The position numbers and the translations under genes are program-made. Positions 25,726 through 33,741 of a DNA stretch of 64,000 bases are shown in pieces. The DNA comes from Achromobacter sp. UMC71. Lineage in GTDB: Bacteria > Pseudomonadota > Gammaproteobacteria > Burkholderiales > Burkholderiaceae_B. Each line of letters starts with the position of its first letter. Within the stretch, counting starts at the first letter, position 1. Below the pieces are notes generated by a model. The model was given only the letters and a program-made list of their open reading frames with translations. It was not told the DNA's origin and did not search any database. Where the stretch lies: contig NZ_LZZT01000050.1 of assembly GCF_014170305.1 (NCBI RefSeq), positions 62,001 to 126,000 on the forward strand, given 5' to 3'.

Positions 25726-27831
25726 ATGCATGTACGTGGCGTTGCCCTGTTTTTGGCCCTCGTCGCATTTGGTTCGCCAGCACATGCTGAATACGAGCAG
25801 CAACTCGGCCCGCTGGCGGGCTCGGTAAGGCAGCAAATGCTGCAAGGCTGGACCGCAGGGGTCCAGGATGGCTGGTTCACCTTGCGCAACAAAGAGGCCA
25901 GCGGCAGCGAACAGACGCTGTACCTGAATCTCGGTCCGGCGCCGGAAACGGGCCGCATCATCGACGTCAACGTCGTCCTGAATTCGCAGAAACCCAAGGC
26001 TTCCATTGGCGTCGCGCTGACCAACCGCGCGCGCAAGGGCCTGTGCCTGATCGAAATCACCGCCGACAAGAACACGCAGCTGTTCTGCCTGGATGGGCAG
26101 AACCGCCGCGACATCGCGTCCGTGCCCAACCTGGCCAAGCTGGATGGCTCCGACCGCATCAAGGTGGTCGAGGTGCCAGGCGCCGCGCGCTTCATCGTGA
26201 ACGGCCAGAAGATCGGCGACGTCGAGGATGCTCCCGCACTGGGCTCCGAAGTCGGCATCATGGCCTACGACGTGGGCACGTTCGGCATCGCCGATTTCAG
26301 CGTCAATTCCAACCTGGCGCCGGCCCAATCCGGTGGCGGCAACAGCCAATCGGGCGGGCTGCCGGCGCGTAGCGGCGGTGGTGGTGGCGGTTCGGGCGGC
26401 CAGCAGACGGCGCCGGCCCGCGCGCCCGCGTCCAGCGACAACAGCGGCTTGCCGGGCACCGGCCCCTATCCGCGTTTTGGCGGCGACTCCACCCGCATCG
26501 TGGCGGTCTATGTCGGGATCATGCGCAGTATCTTCCTGCACGAGTTCGGCCACGCCCTGATCGGCGAACTGGAGCTGCCGTCGACGGGCGCCGAAGAGGA
26601 CGCGGTCGATATCTATTCGGCGCTGCATGTGGTCGAGCCGACTATGTACCCGTCCGACGACAAGGACACCAACGCCATGGTCCAGGGCGCCGCCAAGTAC
26701 GCGGCCCTGCAGTGGTACTACAACGGCAAGCTGGCCGAAGCCAAGGGCGCAGGCAATTCGCCCTGGCAGGACGAGCACACGGGCGATCTCAAGCGTTTCC
26801 GCAACATGCTTTGCATCATGTACGGCGGCAACCCGGCCGTGTTCGAATCGCTGGTCCAGGAGGTCGGCTTCGAAGACCGCACCAAGGCGCGTTGCGGCGA
26901 CGAGTTCACCAAGCAGAACCGCGCCTGGCGCCGGATCCTGGCTCCCTACACCCGCGTCGGCGCCTGGACGCCCGATGGCCAGCAGCCGGCGAATGCGCCC
27001 GGCGCGCCGGTCAACGTGACCTTCGAGCCGTCGTCGCGCCGCATCGGCAACCTGTTCGCCAACAACCTGTCGCAAGCCATCGGCGACAACATCAAGCTGC
27101 TGGGCAAGACCTACGTCCTGCCACGGCCGGTGAACGTGACCTTCAAGGACTGCGGCAAGCTGAACGCCTGGTACAGCCCGCGCGAAGGCACCATCACGAT
27201 GTGCTACGAGCTGATCGAGAACATCGCAGTGATGATTTCCGATATCGAAATGGGCACCGTCGGCGGCGAGGTCAAGCAGGGCGGCGCAGCGCCCCAGCAG
27301 CAGCCCCAGCAGCAACCTCGCCAGCAACCGTCTGGTGGCCAGCCGCAACGCGCGCCGGCCGGCGGCTTCGACGAGCTGCAGGACAGCGGCGTGCCGCCGA
27401 CGAGCCTGCTGTTCTCGGCGCCGTACAAGGGTCCGACGCCCACCAGCCATCCCCGCGCCAAGGTGATCACCACCAAGGATCTGGTCTATCTGCTCAAGAA
27501 CGAGAAGAACCTCTTGATGATCGACACCAGCGGGCTGCGCGAAACGGTGCCCGACGCCTATCCGCTGAGCGACGCGGGGCAGGACGGCAGTGTCGCCGAC
27601 CAGATGCAGAACGCGTTCGATGGCTGGCTGCACAAGAAGACCGGCACCGAGAAAGAGCACAACGTGCCGCTGGTGTTCATCGGCGGCGGCATGAACGACC
27701 GCACGTCCTACAACGCGGCGCTGCGCGCCGGCACGCTGGGCTGGCCGGCCTACTGGTACCGCGGTGGTATCGAGGCCTGGGTTGCCAATGGTTTGCCGAC
27801 CGTCCCGGTCAAGGCGGCCTCCGGCAACTGA
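25726..27831 (+). CDS. Secreted DUF4344 metallopeptidase-like protein with C-terminal rhodanese-like domain
   Basis: 701 aa, far longer than the roughly 250-aa DUF4344 core. ATG at 25726 is chosen for AGGGA seven bases upstream and a signal peptide (MHVRGVALFLALVAFGSPAHA). Parts in order: a beta-rich jelly-roll-like segment (about 30-200), a Gly/Ser/Ala linker (200-245), the DUF4344 domain with zinc-protease motif HEFGH (272-276), GAEED (288-292) and late motif NAWYSP...MCYEL (CYEL 493-496), a Gln/Pro linker (about 520-550), and a rhodanese-like domain (about 575-695). The rhodanese loop reads FIGGGMNDRTSYNAA, with Gly where the catalytic Cys should be, so sulfurtransferase activity is unlikely. 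Its end (YWYRGGIEAW) resembles PQQ-associated CXXCW-motif proteins. Function unknown. Confidence 0.8.
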   Translation: MHVRGVALFLALVAFGSPAHAEYEQQLGPLAGSVRQQMLQGWTAGVQDGWFTLRNKEASGSEQTLYLNLGPAPETGRIIDVNVVLNSQKPKASIGVALTNRARKGLCLIEITADKNTQLFCLDGQNRRDIASVPNLAKLDGSDRIKVVEVPGAARFIVNGQKIGDVEDAPALGSEVGIMAYDVGTFGIADFSVNSNLAPAQSGGGNSQSGGLPARSGGGGGGSGGQQTAPARAPASSDNSGLPGTGPYPRFGGDSTRIVAVYVGIMRSIFLHEFGHALIGELELPSTGAEEDAVDIYSALHVVEPTMYPSDDKDTNAMVQGAAKYAALQWYYNGKLAEAKGAGNSPWQDEHTGDLKRFRNMLCIMYGGNPAVFESLVQEVGFEDRTKARCGDEFTKQNRAWRRILAPYTRVGAWTPDGQQPANAPGAPVNVTFEPSSRRIGNLFANNLSQAIGDNIKLLGKTYVLPRPVNVTFKDCGKLNAWYSPREGTITMCYELIENIAVMISDIEMGTVGGEVKQGGAAPQQQPQQQPRQQPSGGQPQRAPAGGFDELQDSGVPPTSLLFSAPYKGPTPTSHPRAKVITTKDLVYLLKNEKNLLMIDTSGLRETVPDAYPLSDAGQDGSVADQMQNAFDGWLHKKTGTEKEHNVPLVFIGGGMNDRTSYNAALRAGTLGWPAYWYRGGIEAWVANGLPTVPVKAASGN

Positions 27832-27889
27832 TCGACGCCGGTGCGCCTGGGCGCATGCCTGGCCGGATCGCCGCAAGGCGTCACCCAGC

Positions 27890-27925
27890 AAAAAGCCCGC
27901 CTGTGTCGCACAGGCGGGCTTTTTT
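27890..27925. terminator. Bidirectional Rho-independent terminator
   Basis: Long stem AAAAAGCCCGCCTGTG with CACAGGCGGGCTTTTT around TCG. It serves the DUF4344 gene (plus) and ahpD (minus). Confidence 0.94.
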
Positions 27926-27942
27926 ATTGCCGTCAGGCGGAT

Positions 27943-28461
27943 TTACTTGCCTTGTGCGGTCAGCGCCAGTGCGGCTGCGTTCACCACCGAGGCGATGCGG
28001 CCGGCGTCACGCAGCTGTTCCGTCGACAGGCCGTCCTTCTTCAGGTTTTCGTAGTGCGAGGCCACGCAGAAGTGGCACTTGCCGATGATGGAGGCCACCA
28101 GCGCGAACAGTTCGAAGCGCTTCTTGTCGACACCGCCGTGAGTGGCGTAGGCGTTCATGCGCAGCTGGGCCGGCAGGCTCTTGAGCTGGGCGTCGCCGGT
28201 CATTTCTACGTAGGGGTACCAGGTGTTGTTCATGCCCATCAGCGCCGAGGCGGTCAGCGCGGCATTGGCGTCGGTTTCAGACAGGCCGCTCTTGAAGGCC
28301 TCGACCAGCACCGGGCTGCGCGCGGCATAGGCGGCCGACAAGGCGGCGCCGACGGCGTCTTCCGGGGCGAGCGTCGAGCGGGCAATCACGGCGTCCAGAT
28401 TCAGGCGGATGTCCTTGGCCCAATCCGGCAGCTGTTCCTTAATGGTCGTAAGAAATTCCAT
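27943..28461 (-). CDS. ahpD: Alkyl hydroperoxidase AhpD
   Basis: 172 aa. AhpD keeps AhpC reduced in organisms without AhpF and is itself a weak peroxidase. The active-site motif C129-H-F-C132 with H136 and the upstream Glu helix (KKRFELFALVASIIGK) are present. It follows ahpC by 74 bases on the same strand, as in mycobacteria and Bordetella. No ahpF is in the window. Confidence 0.95.
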   Translation of the reverse strand: MEFLTTIKEQLPDWAKDIRLNLDAVIARSTLAPEDAVGAALSAAYAARSPVLVEAFKSGLSETDANAALTASALMGMNNTWYPYVEMTGDAQLKSLPAQLRMNAYATHGGVDKKRFELFALVASIIGKCHFCVASHYENLKKDGLSTEQLRDAGRIASVVNAAALALTAQGK

Positions 28462-28500
28462 AGTTTTTACCTATAATCTAGAGCAGTTAAAGCCCAGCGT

Positions 28501-28520
28501 AGGACCTGCGGGCAGGTCCT
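28501..28520 (-). promoter_or_regulatory. Stem-loop between ahpC and ahpD
   Basis: AGGACCTGC pairs perfectly with GCAGGTCCT around GG; an outer AGCCC/GGGCT pair extends it, followed by TTT on the minus strand. It probably acts as a partial terminator that lowers ahpD relative to ahpC. Confidence 0.6.
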
Positions 28521-28535
28521 CGGCCGGGCTGGAAA

Positions 28536-29084
28536 TTACAGCGTGGCGCCGCCAACCGTACGGTTGCACGGGCACAGCTCGTCGGTTTGCAGACCGTCGA
28601 GCAGACGCAGAACTTCTTCCGGGTTACGGCCGACGTTCAGGTTGTTCACCGAAACGTGCTGGATCGTGTTGTCCGGGTCAACGATGAAGGTGGCGCGCAG
28701 CGCAACGCCAGCACCCTTTTCACGGACGCCCAGTTGGTCGATCAGGGCACCGGTGGTGTCGCCGAATTGGTAGTGACCCAGCTTGTTCAGGTCCGGGTGC
28801 TCACGGCGCCAGGCCAGCTTGACGAACTCGTTGTCGCTCGAACCGCCCAGCAGGACGGCATCACGGTCTTCGAAATCCTTGGCCAGCTTGTTGAAGCCGA
28901 CGATTTCGGTCGGGCACACAAACGTGAAGTCTTTCGGGTAGAAGTAGATCACCTTCCACTTGCCGGGGAACGAGCTTTCGGTGATGTCTTCGAATGCGGA
29001 CACGCCGTTTTCTTCGTGCTGGTTGAAGCCGGGCTTGACGCCGGTAACCTTGAAGGGCTCGAGTTTGTCGCCAACAGTTTTCAT
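28536..29084 (-). CDS. ahpC: Peroxiredoxin AhpC
   Basis: 182 aa typical two-Cys peroxiredoxin that reduces H2O2, organic peroxides and peroxynitrite. Peroxidatic C57 in FTFVCPTE; resolving Cys near the C-terminus (C171 or C173, DELCPCN). Start at 29084 (MKTVGDKLEPF) has GGGAG seven bases upstream; the longer frame has no such site. Expressed from a good promoter (29137-29165) that overlaps a LysR-type palindrome, consistent with OxyR control. AhpD is the likely electron donor. Confidence 0.96.
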   Translation of the reverse strand: MKTVGDKLEPFKVTGVKPGFNQHEENGVSAFEDITESSFPGKWKVIYFYPKDFTFVCPTEIVGFNKLAKDFEDRDAVLLGGSSDNEFVKLAWRREHPDLNKLGHYQFGDTTGALIDQLGVREKGAGVALRATFIVDPDNTIQHVSVNNLNVGRNPEEVLRLLDGLQTDELCPCNRTVGGATL

Positions 29085-29136
29085 GTTTACTCCCAGTAGT
29101 TGTTGGTGGAATTTAAGGCTGTGCCTCAAACCATAA

Positions 29137-29165
29137 ATTCTACGCTATGGATTATCGTTGTCTAA
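29137..29165 (-). promoter_or_regulatory. ahpC promoter
   Basis: Minus strand: TTAGAC (29160-29165), exact 17-base spacer, TAGAAT (29137-29142). About 45 bases separate the expected transcript start from the ahpC ATG. Confidence 0.65.
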
Positions 29166-30539
29166 TTGATAATTCCTAAATTTCGCTTTGGGCAACTCTA
29201 TGCGGGCGGTCAAACCACCTCCCTCGCGGGGGAGCATTCGCAGGGCGCCGCCCACGTGCTTGAGCAGGCGCTCGACGATGGCCAGGCCCAGGCCCGCGCC
29301 GCTGACGCCGGTGCGGGCAGCCTCGCCGCGCGAGAACGGCCGCAGCAGGCGGTCGACGTCCTCGGGGGCGATACCGGGGCCGCGGTCCGACACTTCGATG
29401 ACGATCATGCCGCCCTCAGCTTGCAGTGTCATGACCAAATGGGCCATGCCGTCATTGGACCGGCCATAGCGGCGCGCGTTTTCGATCAGGTTGCTGACGA
29501 TGCGCTTGAGGTCCAGCGCCGTGATGCGGGCGCGCAGGCCGGGTTCGAGCAAGGCTTCGAGTTCGCCGCCCAGCGACGAGGTATGGCTGCGTTCGCGCTC
29601 GTAGAGTTCGGCCAGCACCGCTGAAATATCGGTCGCCAGCTGGGGCAGGGTGCCTGCCGGCCGGGCGTATTCCATCAGTTGGCCAATGCTGTGGTCGATC
29701 TGGCCGAGGTCTTCGTCGATGGCCTGGCGGGCGTCTTCGGAGACGCCGCTCAGCTCGATTTCCAGGCGCATGCGCGCCAGCGGCGTTCGCAGGTCGTGCG
29801 AAATGCCGGCCAGCATCAGTTCCCGGTCGGCCTCGGCCTGCCGCAAGTCTTTCGCCATGCGGTTGAACGAGGCGTTGAGGTCGCGGATTTCCAGCGGCCC
29901 CTGCTCGGGCAGGGGAGCAGGCGTTTCACCGCGCGACAGCACCTGGGCCGCCCGCGCCAGGCGCGACAACGGCCGGTTGACGAAGCCCACGCTCACCGCC
30001 GCCCCGACAAGGGACAGCAGCAGCGCCGTGGCGCCCCAGCCCAGCCATTCGATACCGCCGGTCAGGCCGATCTGCTCGCGCTCGAACACCAGCCAGTACA
30101 GGTCTTTTTCTATCTGGAAACTGACCCAGAAGCCGGGTACCTGGTTCACCCCCCATGCGATCTGCGTTTCGGGACCGAAGCGCGTGCGGATGTGCTGGGC
30201 GACGCGTTGCCAGTAATCGTCGTCGGGAAGGGCTTCGGCGAAGTCGGTGACTTCGCGCGGATAGACCTGGATGCCTTCGTTGGTGGCCAGGTCCAGAAGG
30301 AGCTTGCTGCGTTCGCCGTTATGGGAGTAGATCAGGGCCGTGCGGGTGATATTGACGGCCGTGATCACCCGCTGCGCCATTTGATTGGCGCGCGGGCCCA
30401 GCTCCATGCTGAAGAAGACTTGTAGCCACGCCCCTAAGCTGACCAGCATCAGCGCGGCCAGCAACAGGAACGTGCGGCCGAACAAGCCGAGCCGCAAACG
30501 TGAAGTCAGGTTCCTGAAGGTTCTGCGCAAGCGGGGCAC
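29145..30539 (-). CDS. risS: Sensor histidine kinase RisS (EnvZ-like)
   Basis: About 464 aa from a GTG at 30539, which has GGAG nine bases upstream; GTG at 30584 or TTG at 30596 are alternatives that overlap risA. Order: short cytoplasmic N-terminus, membrane helix (FLLLAALMLVSLGAWLQVFF), periplasmic loop of about 125 residues, second helix (LGWGATALLLSLVGAAVSV), HAMP domain, H box ISHDLRTPLARMR, N box NLIENARRYG, and G boxes DRGPGIA and GAGLGLAIV. It would phosphorylate RisA, encoded directly upstream. In Bordetella the Ris system affects oxidative-stress resistance and intracellular survival. The predicted ahpC promoter starts inside the 3' end of this gene. Confidence 0.92.
   Translation of the reverse strand: MPRLRRTFRNLTSRLRLGLFGRTFLLLAALMLVSLGAWLQVFFSMELGPRANQMAQRVITAVNITRTALIYSHNGERSKLLLDLATNEGIQVYPREVTDFAEALPDDDYWQRVAQHIRTRFGPETQIAWGVNQVPGFWVSFQIEKDLYWLVFEREQIGLTGGIEWLGWGATALLLSLVGAAVSVGFVNRPLSRLARAAQVLSRGETPAPLPEQGPLEIRDLNASFNRMAKDLRQAEADRELMLAGISHDLRTPLARMRLEIELSGVSEDARQAIDEDLGQIDHSIGQLMEYARPAGTLPQLATDISAVLAELYERERSHTSSLGGELEALLEPGLRARITALDLKRIVSNLIENARRYGRSNDGMAHLVMTLQAEGGMIVIEVSDRGPGIAPEDVDRLLRPFSRGEAARTGVSGAGLGLAIVERLLKHVGGALRMLPREGGGLTARIELPKAKFRNYQLDNDNP
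29151..29173. promoter_or_regulatory. LysR-type (OxyR-like) palindrome at the ahpC promoter
   Basis: ATTATC and GATAAT separated by 11 bases, a perfect T-N11-A type site covering the -35 of ahpC. OxyR, a LysR protein, commonly activates ahpC from such a place. The site is also coding: it forms the last codons of risS. Confidence 0.5.
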
Positions 30540-30573
30540 GAGGCTGCGCTCCTGCCCGGGGCGGGCGAGTCGA

Positions 30574-31308
30574 TCAACTACCACCGTCCGGCACAAACAC
30601 GTATCCGAGACCCCAGACGGTCTGGATGAATACGGGCTTGGACGGATTCGGTTCGATCAGCTTGCGCAGGCGCGAGATCTGCACGTCGAGGCTGCGGTCG
30701 AAGGCTTCGTATTCGCGGCCGCGCGCCAGTTCCATGAGCTTGTCGCGCGAGAGCGGAATCTTCGGGTGACGGGCAAAGACCTTGAGCACCGAGAATTCGC
30801 CCGTGGTGATCGGCACCTGCTCGCCGTTGCGCGTGAGCGTACGGGTCGACAGGTTGAGCACGTAGGGGCCGAAGGCGATGGATTCGTTTTCCTGGCTGGG
30901 AGCGCCGGGATGTTCCTCGGTGCCGCGGCGGCGCAGGATCGCGTTGATCCGAGCCAGCAGTTCCCGGGGGTTGAACGGTTTGGACAGGTAGTCGTCCGCG
31001 CCCATCTCCAGGCCGACGATGCGGTCGATTTCTTCCGCCTTGGCCGTCAGCATGATGATGGGGGTATTGTCGTGGCCACCGCGCAGCCGGCGGCAAATGG
31101 ACAGGCCATCTTCGCCGGGCAGCATCAGATCCAGCACGAGCAGGTCGAAGTGCTCGCGTTGCCAGAGTTTGCCCATCTCTTTGGCGTCTTCGGCAACGAA
31201 AACGTTGAATCCCTGTTCGGACAAGTACCGACGCAGTAAATCGCGCAAGCGCGGATCATCGTCAACGACGAGGATTTTTCGGGTGGGGGTGGTGTTTTGC
31301 GTATTCAT
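30574..31308 (-). CDS. risA: Response regulator RisA (OmpR family)
   Basis: 244 aa. Complete receiver: acidic pair in VVDDD (about 15-18), phosphoacceptor D60 (LLVLDLMLPG), Thr in MLTAK and Lys in LSKPF, followed by an OmpR winged helix (TTGEFSVLKVFARHP, SLDVQISRLRKLIE, TVWGLGYVFVP). Very close to Bordetella RisA/OmpR. First gene of the risA-risS pair, divergent from tsaB/rimI over 130 bases. In contrast to the regulators at 1-14 kb its phosphorylation site is intact. Confidence 0.95.
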   Translation of the reverse strand: MNTQNTTPTRKILVVDDDPRLRDLLRRYLSEQGFNVFVAEDAKEMGKLWQREHFDLLVLDLMLPGEDGLSICRRLRGGHDNTPIIMLTAKAEEIDRIVGLEMGADDYLSKPFNPRELLARINAILRRRGTEEHPGAPSQENESIAFGPYVLNLSTRTLTRNGEQVPITTGEFSVLKVFARHPKIPLSRDKLMELARGREYEAFDRSLDVQISRLRKLIEPNPSKPVFIQTVWGLGYVFVPDGGS

Positions 31309-31389
31309 GGCCGGAAATGTAACAGTGACAAGAACCAGCGGCTAGTAGGCGTTCACAAGATATTACACATTGCGAACCATGGTTGAAAT

Positions 31390-31430
31390 CCCCCTTACAT
31401 ACGGGGGAACGCCACGGTATTTCGTACAAT
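31390..31430 (+). promoter_or_regulatory. Hairpin and possible -10 before tsaB/rimI
   Basis: CCCCC/GGGGG arms (31390-31394, 31403-31407) precede TACAAT at 31425-31430, which is eight bases from the ATG. If this -10 is used, the mRNA is almost leaderless. No good -35 is visible. Confidence 0.3.
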
Positions 31431-31438
31431 CTGCTCCT

Positions 31439-32704
31439 ATGGAACTAAACCTGCTGGCTCTGGAAACCTCTTCGTCGCGCTGCGGCGTGGCCCTTTTGCG
31501 CGCGTCGGATGGGCGGCTGGAGGTCAGCCTGCGGGAGCACGAGGGGTCCCAGGAGCACGCGGAACGGCTGTTGCCCATGGCAAACGAGCTGCTCGCCCAG
31601 GCTGGATTGCCGCCGGGCGCCCTGCACGCAGTGGCATTCGGCCAGGGGCCGGGCGGCTTCACGGGCCTGCGGGTGGCCTGCGGCGTGGCCCAGGGCATGG
31701 GCATGGGGCTGGGCATTCCTGTCCTGCCTATCGTGTCCCACCAGGCCGTCGCCGCCCAGGCGGGCGGCGGGCCGGACGAGGCCATCGTGGTGGCGCTGGA
31801 CGCCCGCATGAACGAGGTCTATCTGGCGGTGTACCGCCAGGCTGGCGCGGCGGGCGACGATGCCGCCTGGGAGACGCTACAGGCGCCCCTGTTGATCGCC
31901 GCCGCCGAAGTTGTGCCGTGGACGGCGCATCACCTGTCCGAGTGGTCCCGCCGTGCCGGGCGGCCGCTGGCCGTGGTGCTGGCCGGTGACGCCTGGGATG
32001 CCTACGCCGCCGACATGGCCGCGCCCGCCTCCTGGCGCCGCGCCACCGACGCCTTGCGGCCCGAGGCGGCCAGCGTGGCGCGCCTGGCGCGCCAGGGCTG
32101 GCTGCGGGGCGAGGCCGTGCCGCCGGAACAGGCCGCGCCGCTGTACGTGCGCGACAAGGTGGCCTTCACCACCGCCGAACGCCAGCGCGGCGAGGGCGGC
32201 AACCCCAAGGCGCCGTCCACCCTGGCCCCGGTCTGCCCCCAGCCCCTGACCGACGCTGACCTCGACGAGGTCGTGTCGCTGGAAGCGAATGTGCAGGCCT
32301 TTCCCTGGACCCGCGGCAATTTCGCCGACGCGCTGGCGGCCGGCTACGGCGCCTGGACCCTGCGGCGCGATGGCCGGGTGGCGGGGTTCTGTATTCTGAT
32401 GTTCGCGCCCGATGTGGCCCATCTGCTGGTGATCGCCGTGGCCCGCAGCCTGCACCGCCAGGGGCTGGGCAGCGTCTTGCTCGACTGGTGCGAGCAGCAG
32501 GCGCGCGAGCGCGGCCTGGAAGGCGTGCTGCTCGAGGTGCGCCCGTCCAATGTGTCCGCGGTCGAGTTCTACAAGGCCCGCGGCTATCTGCAGATCGGCC
32601 TGAGGCGGGGCTACTACCCGGCCGAGAAGGGCGGGCGCGAGGATGCGCTGGTCATGCAGAAGCGCTTTGACGCGGCTGGCGCGTCCCAGGGAGCCGCGGC
32701 ATGA
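31439..32704 (+). CDS. TsaB-RimI fusion: tRNA t6A synthesis factor plus N-acetyltransferase
   Basis: 421 aa. Residues 1 to about 255 are TsaB (LLALETSSSRCGVAL, FGQGPGGFTGLRVACG), which with TsaD/TsaE makes N6-threonylcarbamoyl-adenosine 37 of tRNAs. Residues about 270-410 are a GNAT acetyltransferase of the RimI type (LTDADLDEVVSLEANVQAFPW, RSLHRQGLGSVLLDW as the CoA loop, NVSAVEFYKARGY), which acetylates ribosomal protein S18 in other bacteria. A Gln/Gly/Pro linker joins them. The two are separate, adjacent genes in many bacteria, so fusion is a natural step. ATG at 31439 gives the TsaB start; udg overlaps the end by four bases. Confidence 0.93.
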   Translation: MELNLLALETSSSRCGVALLRASDGRLEVSLREHEGSQEHAERLLPMANELLAQAGLPPGALHAVAFGQGPGGFTGLRVACGVAQGMGMGLGIPVLPIVSHQAVAAQAGGGPDEAIVVALDARMNEVYLAVYRQAGAAGDDAAWETLQAPLLIAAAEVVPWTAHHLSEWSRRAGRPLAVVLAGDAWDAYAADMAAPASWRRATDALRPEAASVARLARQGWLRGEAVPPEQAAPLYVRDKVAFTTAERQRGEGGNPKAPSTLAPVCPQPLTDADLDEVVSLEANVQAFPWTRGNFADALAAGYGAWTLRRDGRVAGFCILMFAPDVAHLLVIAVARSLHRQGLGSVLLDWCEQQARERGLEGVLLEVRPSNVSAVEFYKARGYLQIGLRRGYYPAEKGGREDALVMQKRFDAAGASQGAAA

Positions 32705-33636
32705 CGGCCCCGAACGCCGTGCCGGCATCGATCACGCCCCGCGTCAATCCGTTGCAGCGCCTGTGGCTGCGCGAGATCGGCATGGAACGCCTGTGGCTGC
32801 GGCCCGCCGCTGCGCCGGCGGTGGTCGCGCCTGCACCGCAAGTCCTTGTTTCCAAACCTGATTCTGCCGTGGTTGCGCAAGCGCCCGACGCCGCGCCGGC
32901 GCGCGCCATGGCACCTGTCGCGCCCGCGGCCGCGACTTCCGCCGCGCCCGCCGCAGTGGCCCGCGCCGGCAACCCCGTTCCCGCCGTGCGCAGCGGTCCG
33001 CCGCCGCGTCCCGCGGCGAAGGCCGATCCCGCGCCCGACACCGCGCCCGTGCGGGTGCCGGTGGCAGAATCGGTCAAGCACGCCACGCTGGACGAACTGC
33101 GCGAGCAGGTGGTGGCCTGCACCGCCTGCGGCTTGTGCGAAGGCCGCCGCCATGCCGTGTTCGGCCACGGCGGCCAGCCCACCCGCTGGCTGGTGGTGGG
33201 CGAGGCGCCGGGCGAACAGGAAGACCGCCAGGGGCAACCCTTCGTGGGCCGTTCCGGACAATTGCTGGACGCGATGCTGTCGGCGGTGGGCATGAGCCGC
33301 GAGCGCGACGTGTTCATCGCCAATGTCATCAAGTGCCGGCCACCGGGCAACCGCAATCCCAAGCCCGAGGAAATCGCCGCCTGCAGTCCGTACCTGATGC
33401 GCCAGATCGCGCTGCTCAAGCCCGAACGCATCCTGGTGCTGGGCCGGTTCGCGGCCCAGGCGCTGCTGGGCACGGATGCCACCATCGGCAGCCTGCGCGG
33501 CCGCGTGCACCAGATGAAGACGGACGAGGGCCGCGAGATTCCCGTGATCGTGAGTTACCACCCGGCCTATCTGCTGCGCAGCCCGGTCGAGAAGGCGCGC
33601 GCCTGGCAGGATCTGAAACTGGCCGCGCGCATGTAG
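32701..33636 (+). CDS. Family-4 type uracil-DNA glycosylase with long Ala/Pro N-terminus
   Basis: 311 aa. The catalytic domain (about 128-311) has the [4Fe-4S] ligands C140-T-A-C143-G-L-C146, the motif GEAPGEQED near residue 167, FVGRSGQLLD, NVIKCRPPGNRNP with a further Cys, and the second motif VSYHPAYLLR. It removes uracil from DNA. The first roughly 115 residues include a hydrophilic start (RVNPLQRLWLREIGMERLWL) and an Ala/Pro/Val-rich low-complexity stretch, absent from the basic family-4 enzymes of archaea. ATGA overlap with tsaB/rimI. Confidence 0.92.
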   Translation: MTAPNAVPASITPRVNPLQRLWLREIGMERLWLRPAAAPAVVAPAPQVLVSKPDSAVVAQAPDAAPARAMAPVAPAAATSAAPAAVARAGNPVPAVRSGPPPRPAAKADPAPDTAPVRVPVAESVKHATLDELREQVVACTACGLCEGRRHAVFGHGGQPTRWLVVGEAPGEQEDRQGQPFVGRSGQLLDAMLSAVGMSRERDVFIANVIKCRPPGNRNPKPEEIAACSPYLMRQIALLKPERILVLGRFAAQALLGTDATIGSLRGRVHQMKTDEGREIPVIVSYHPAYLLRSPVEKARAWQDLKLAARM

Positions 33637-33741
33637 GCGGACAGCCCGGCCCGGGATCCGGGTCAGGCTGCCCGGCGCGTGCCAGGAGCGAAAAGGGCGG
33701 GTAGCGGGGCGCCGCCAGCCAGGCGGACCGCGCCAGGACGA

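Noticed and set aside
26539..27213. Idea that the DUF4344 motifs are in a permuted order
   Set aside because: As far as I recall the family, HExxH comes first and the CYEL segment last, which is the order seen here, so there is no permutation.
25594..27891. Open frame of 765 codons opposite the DUF4344 gene
   Set aside because: Same antisense effect; no RBS and no recognisable domain, and it crosses a strong terminator stem.
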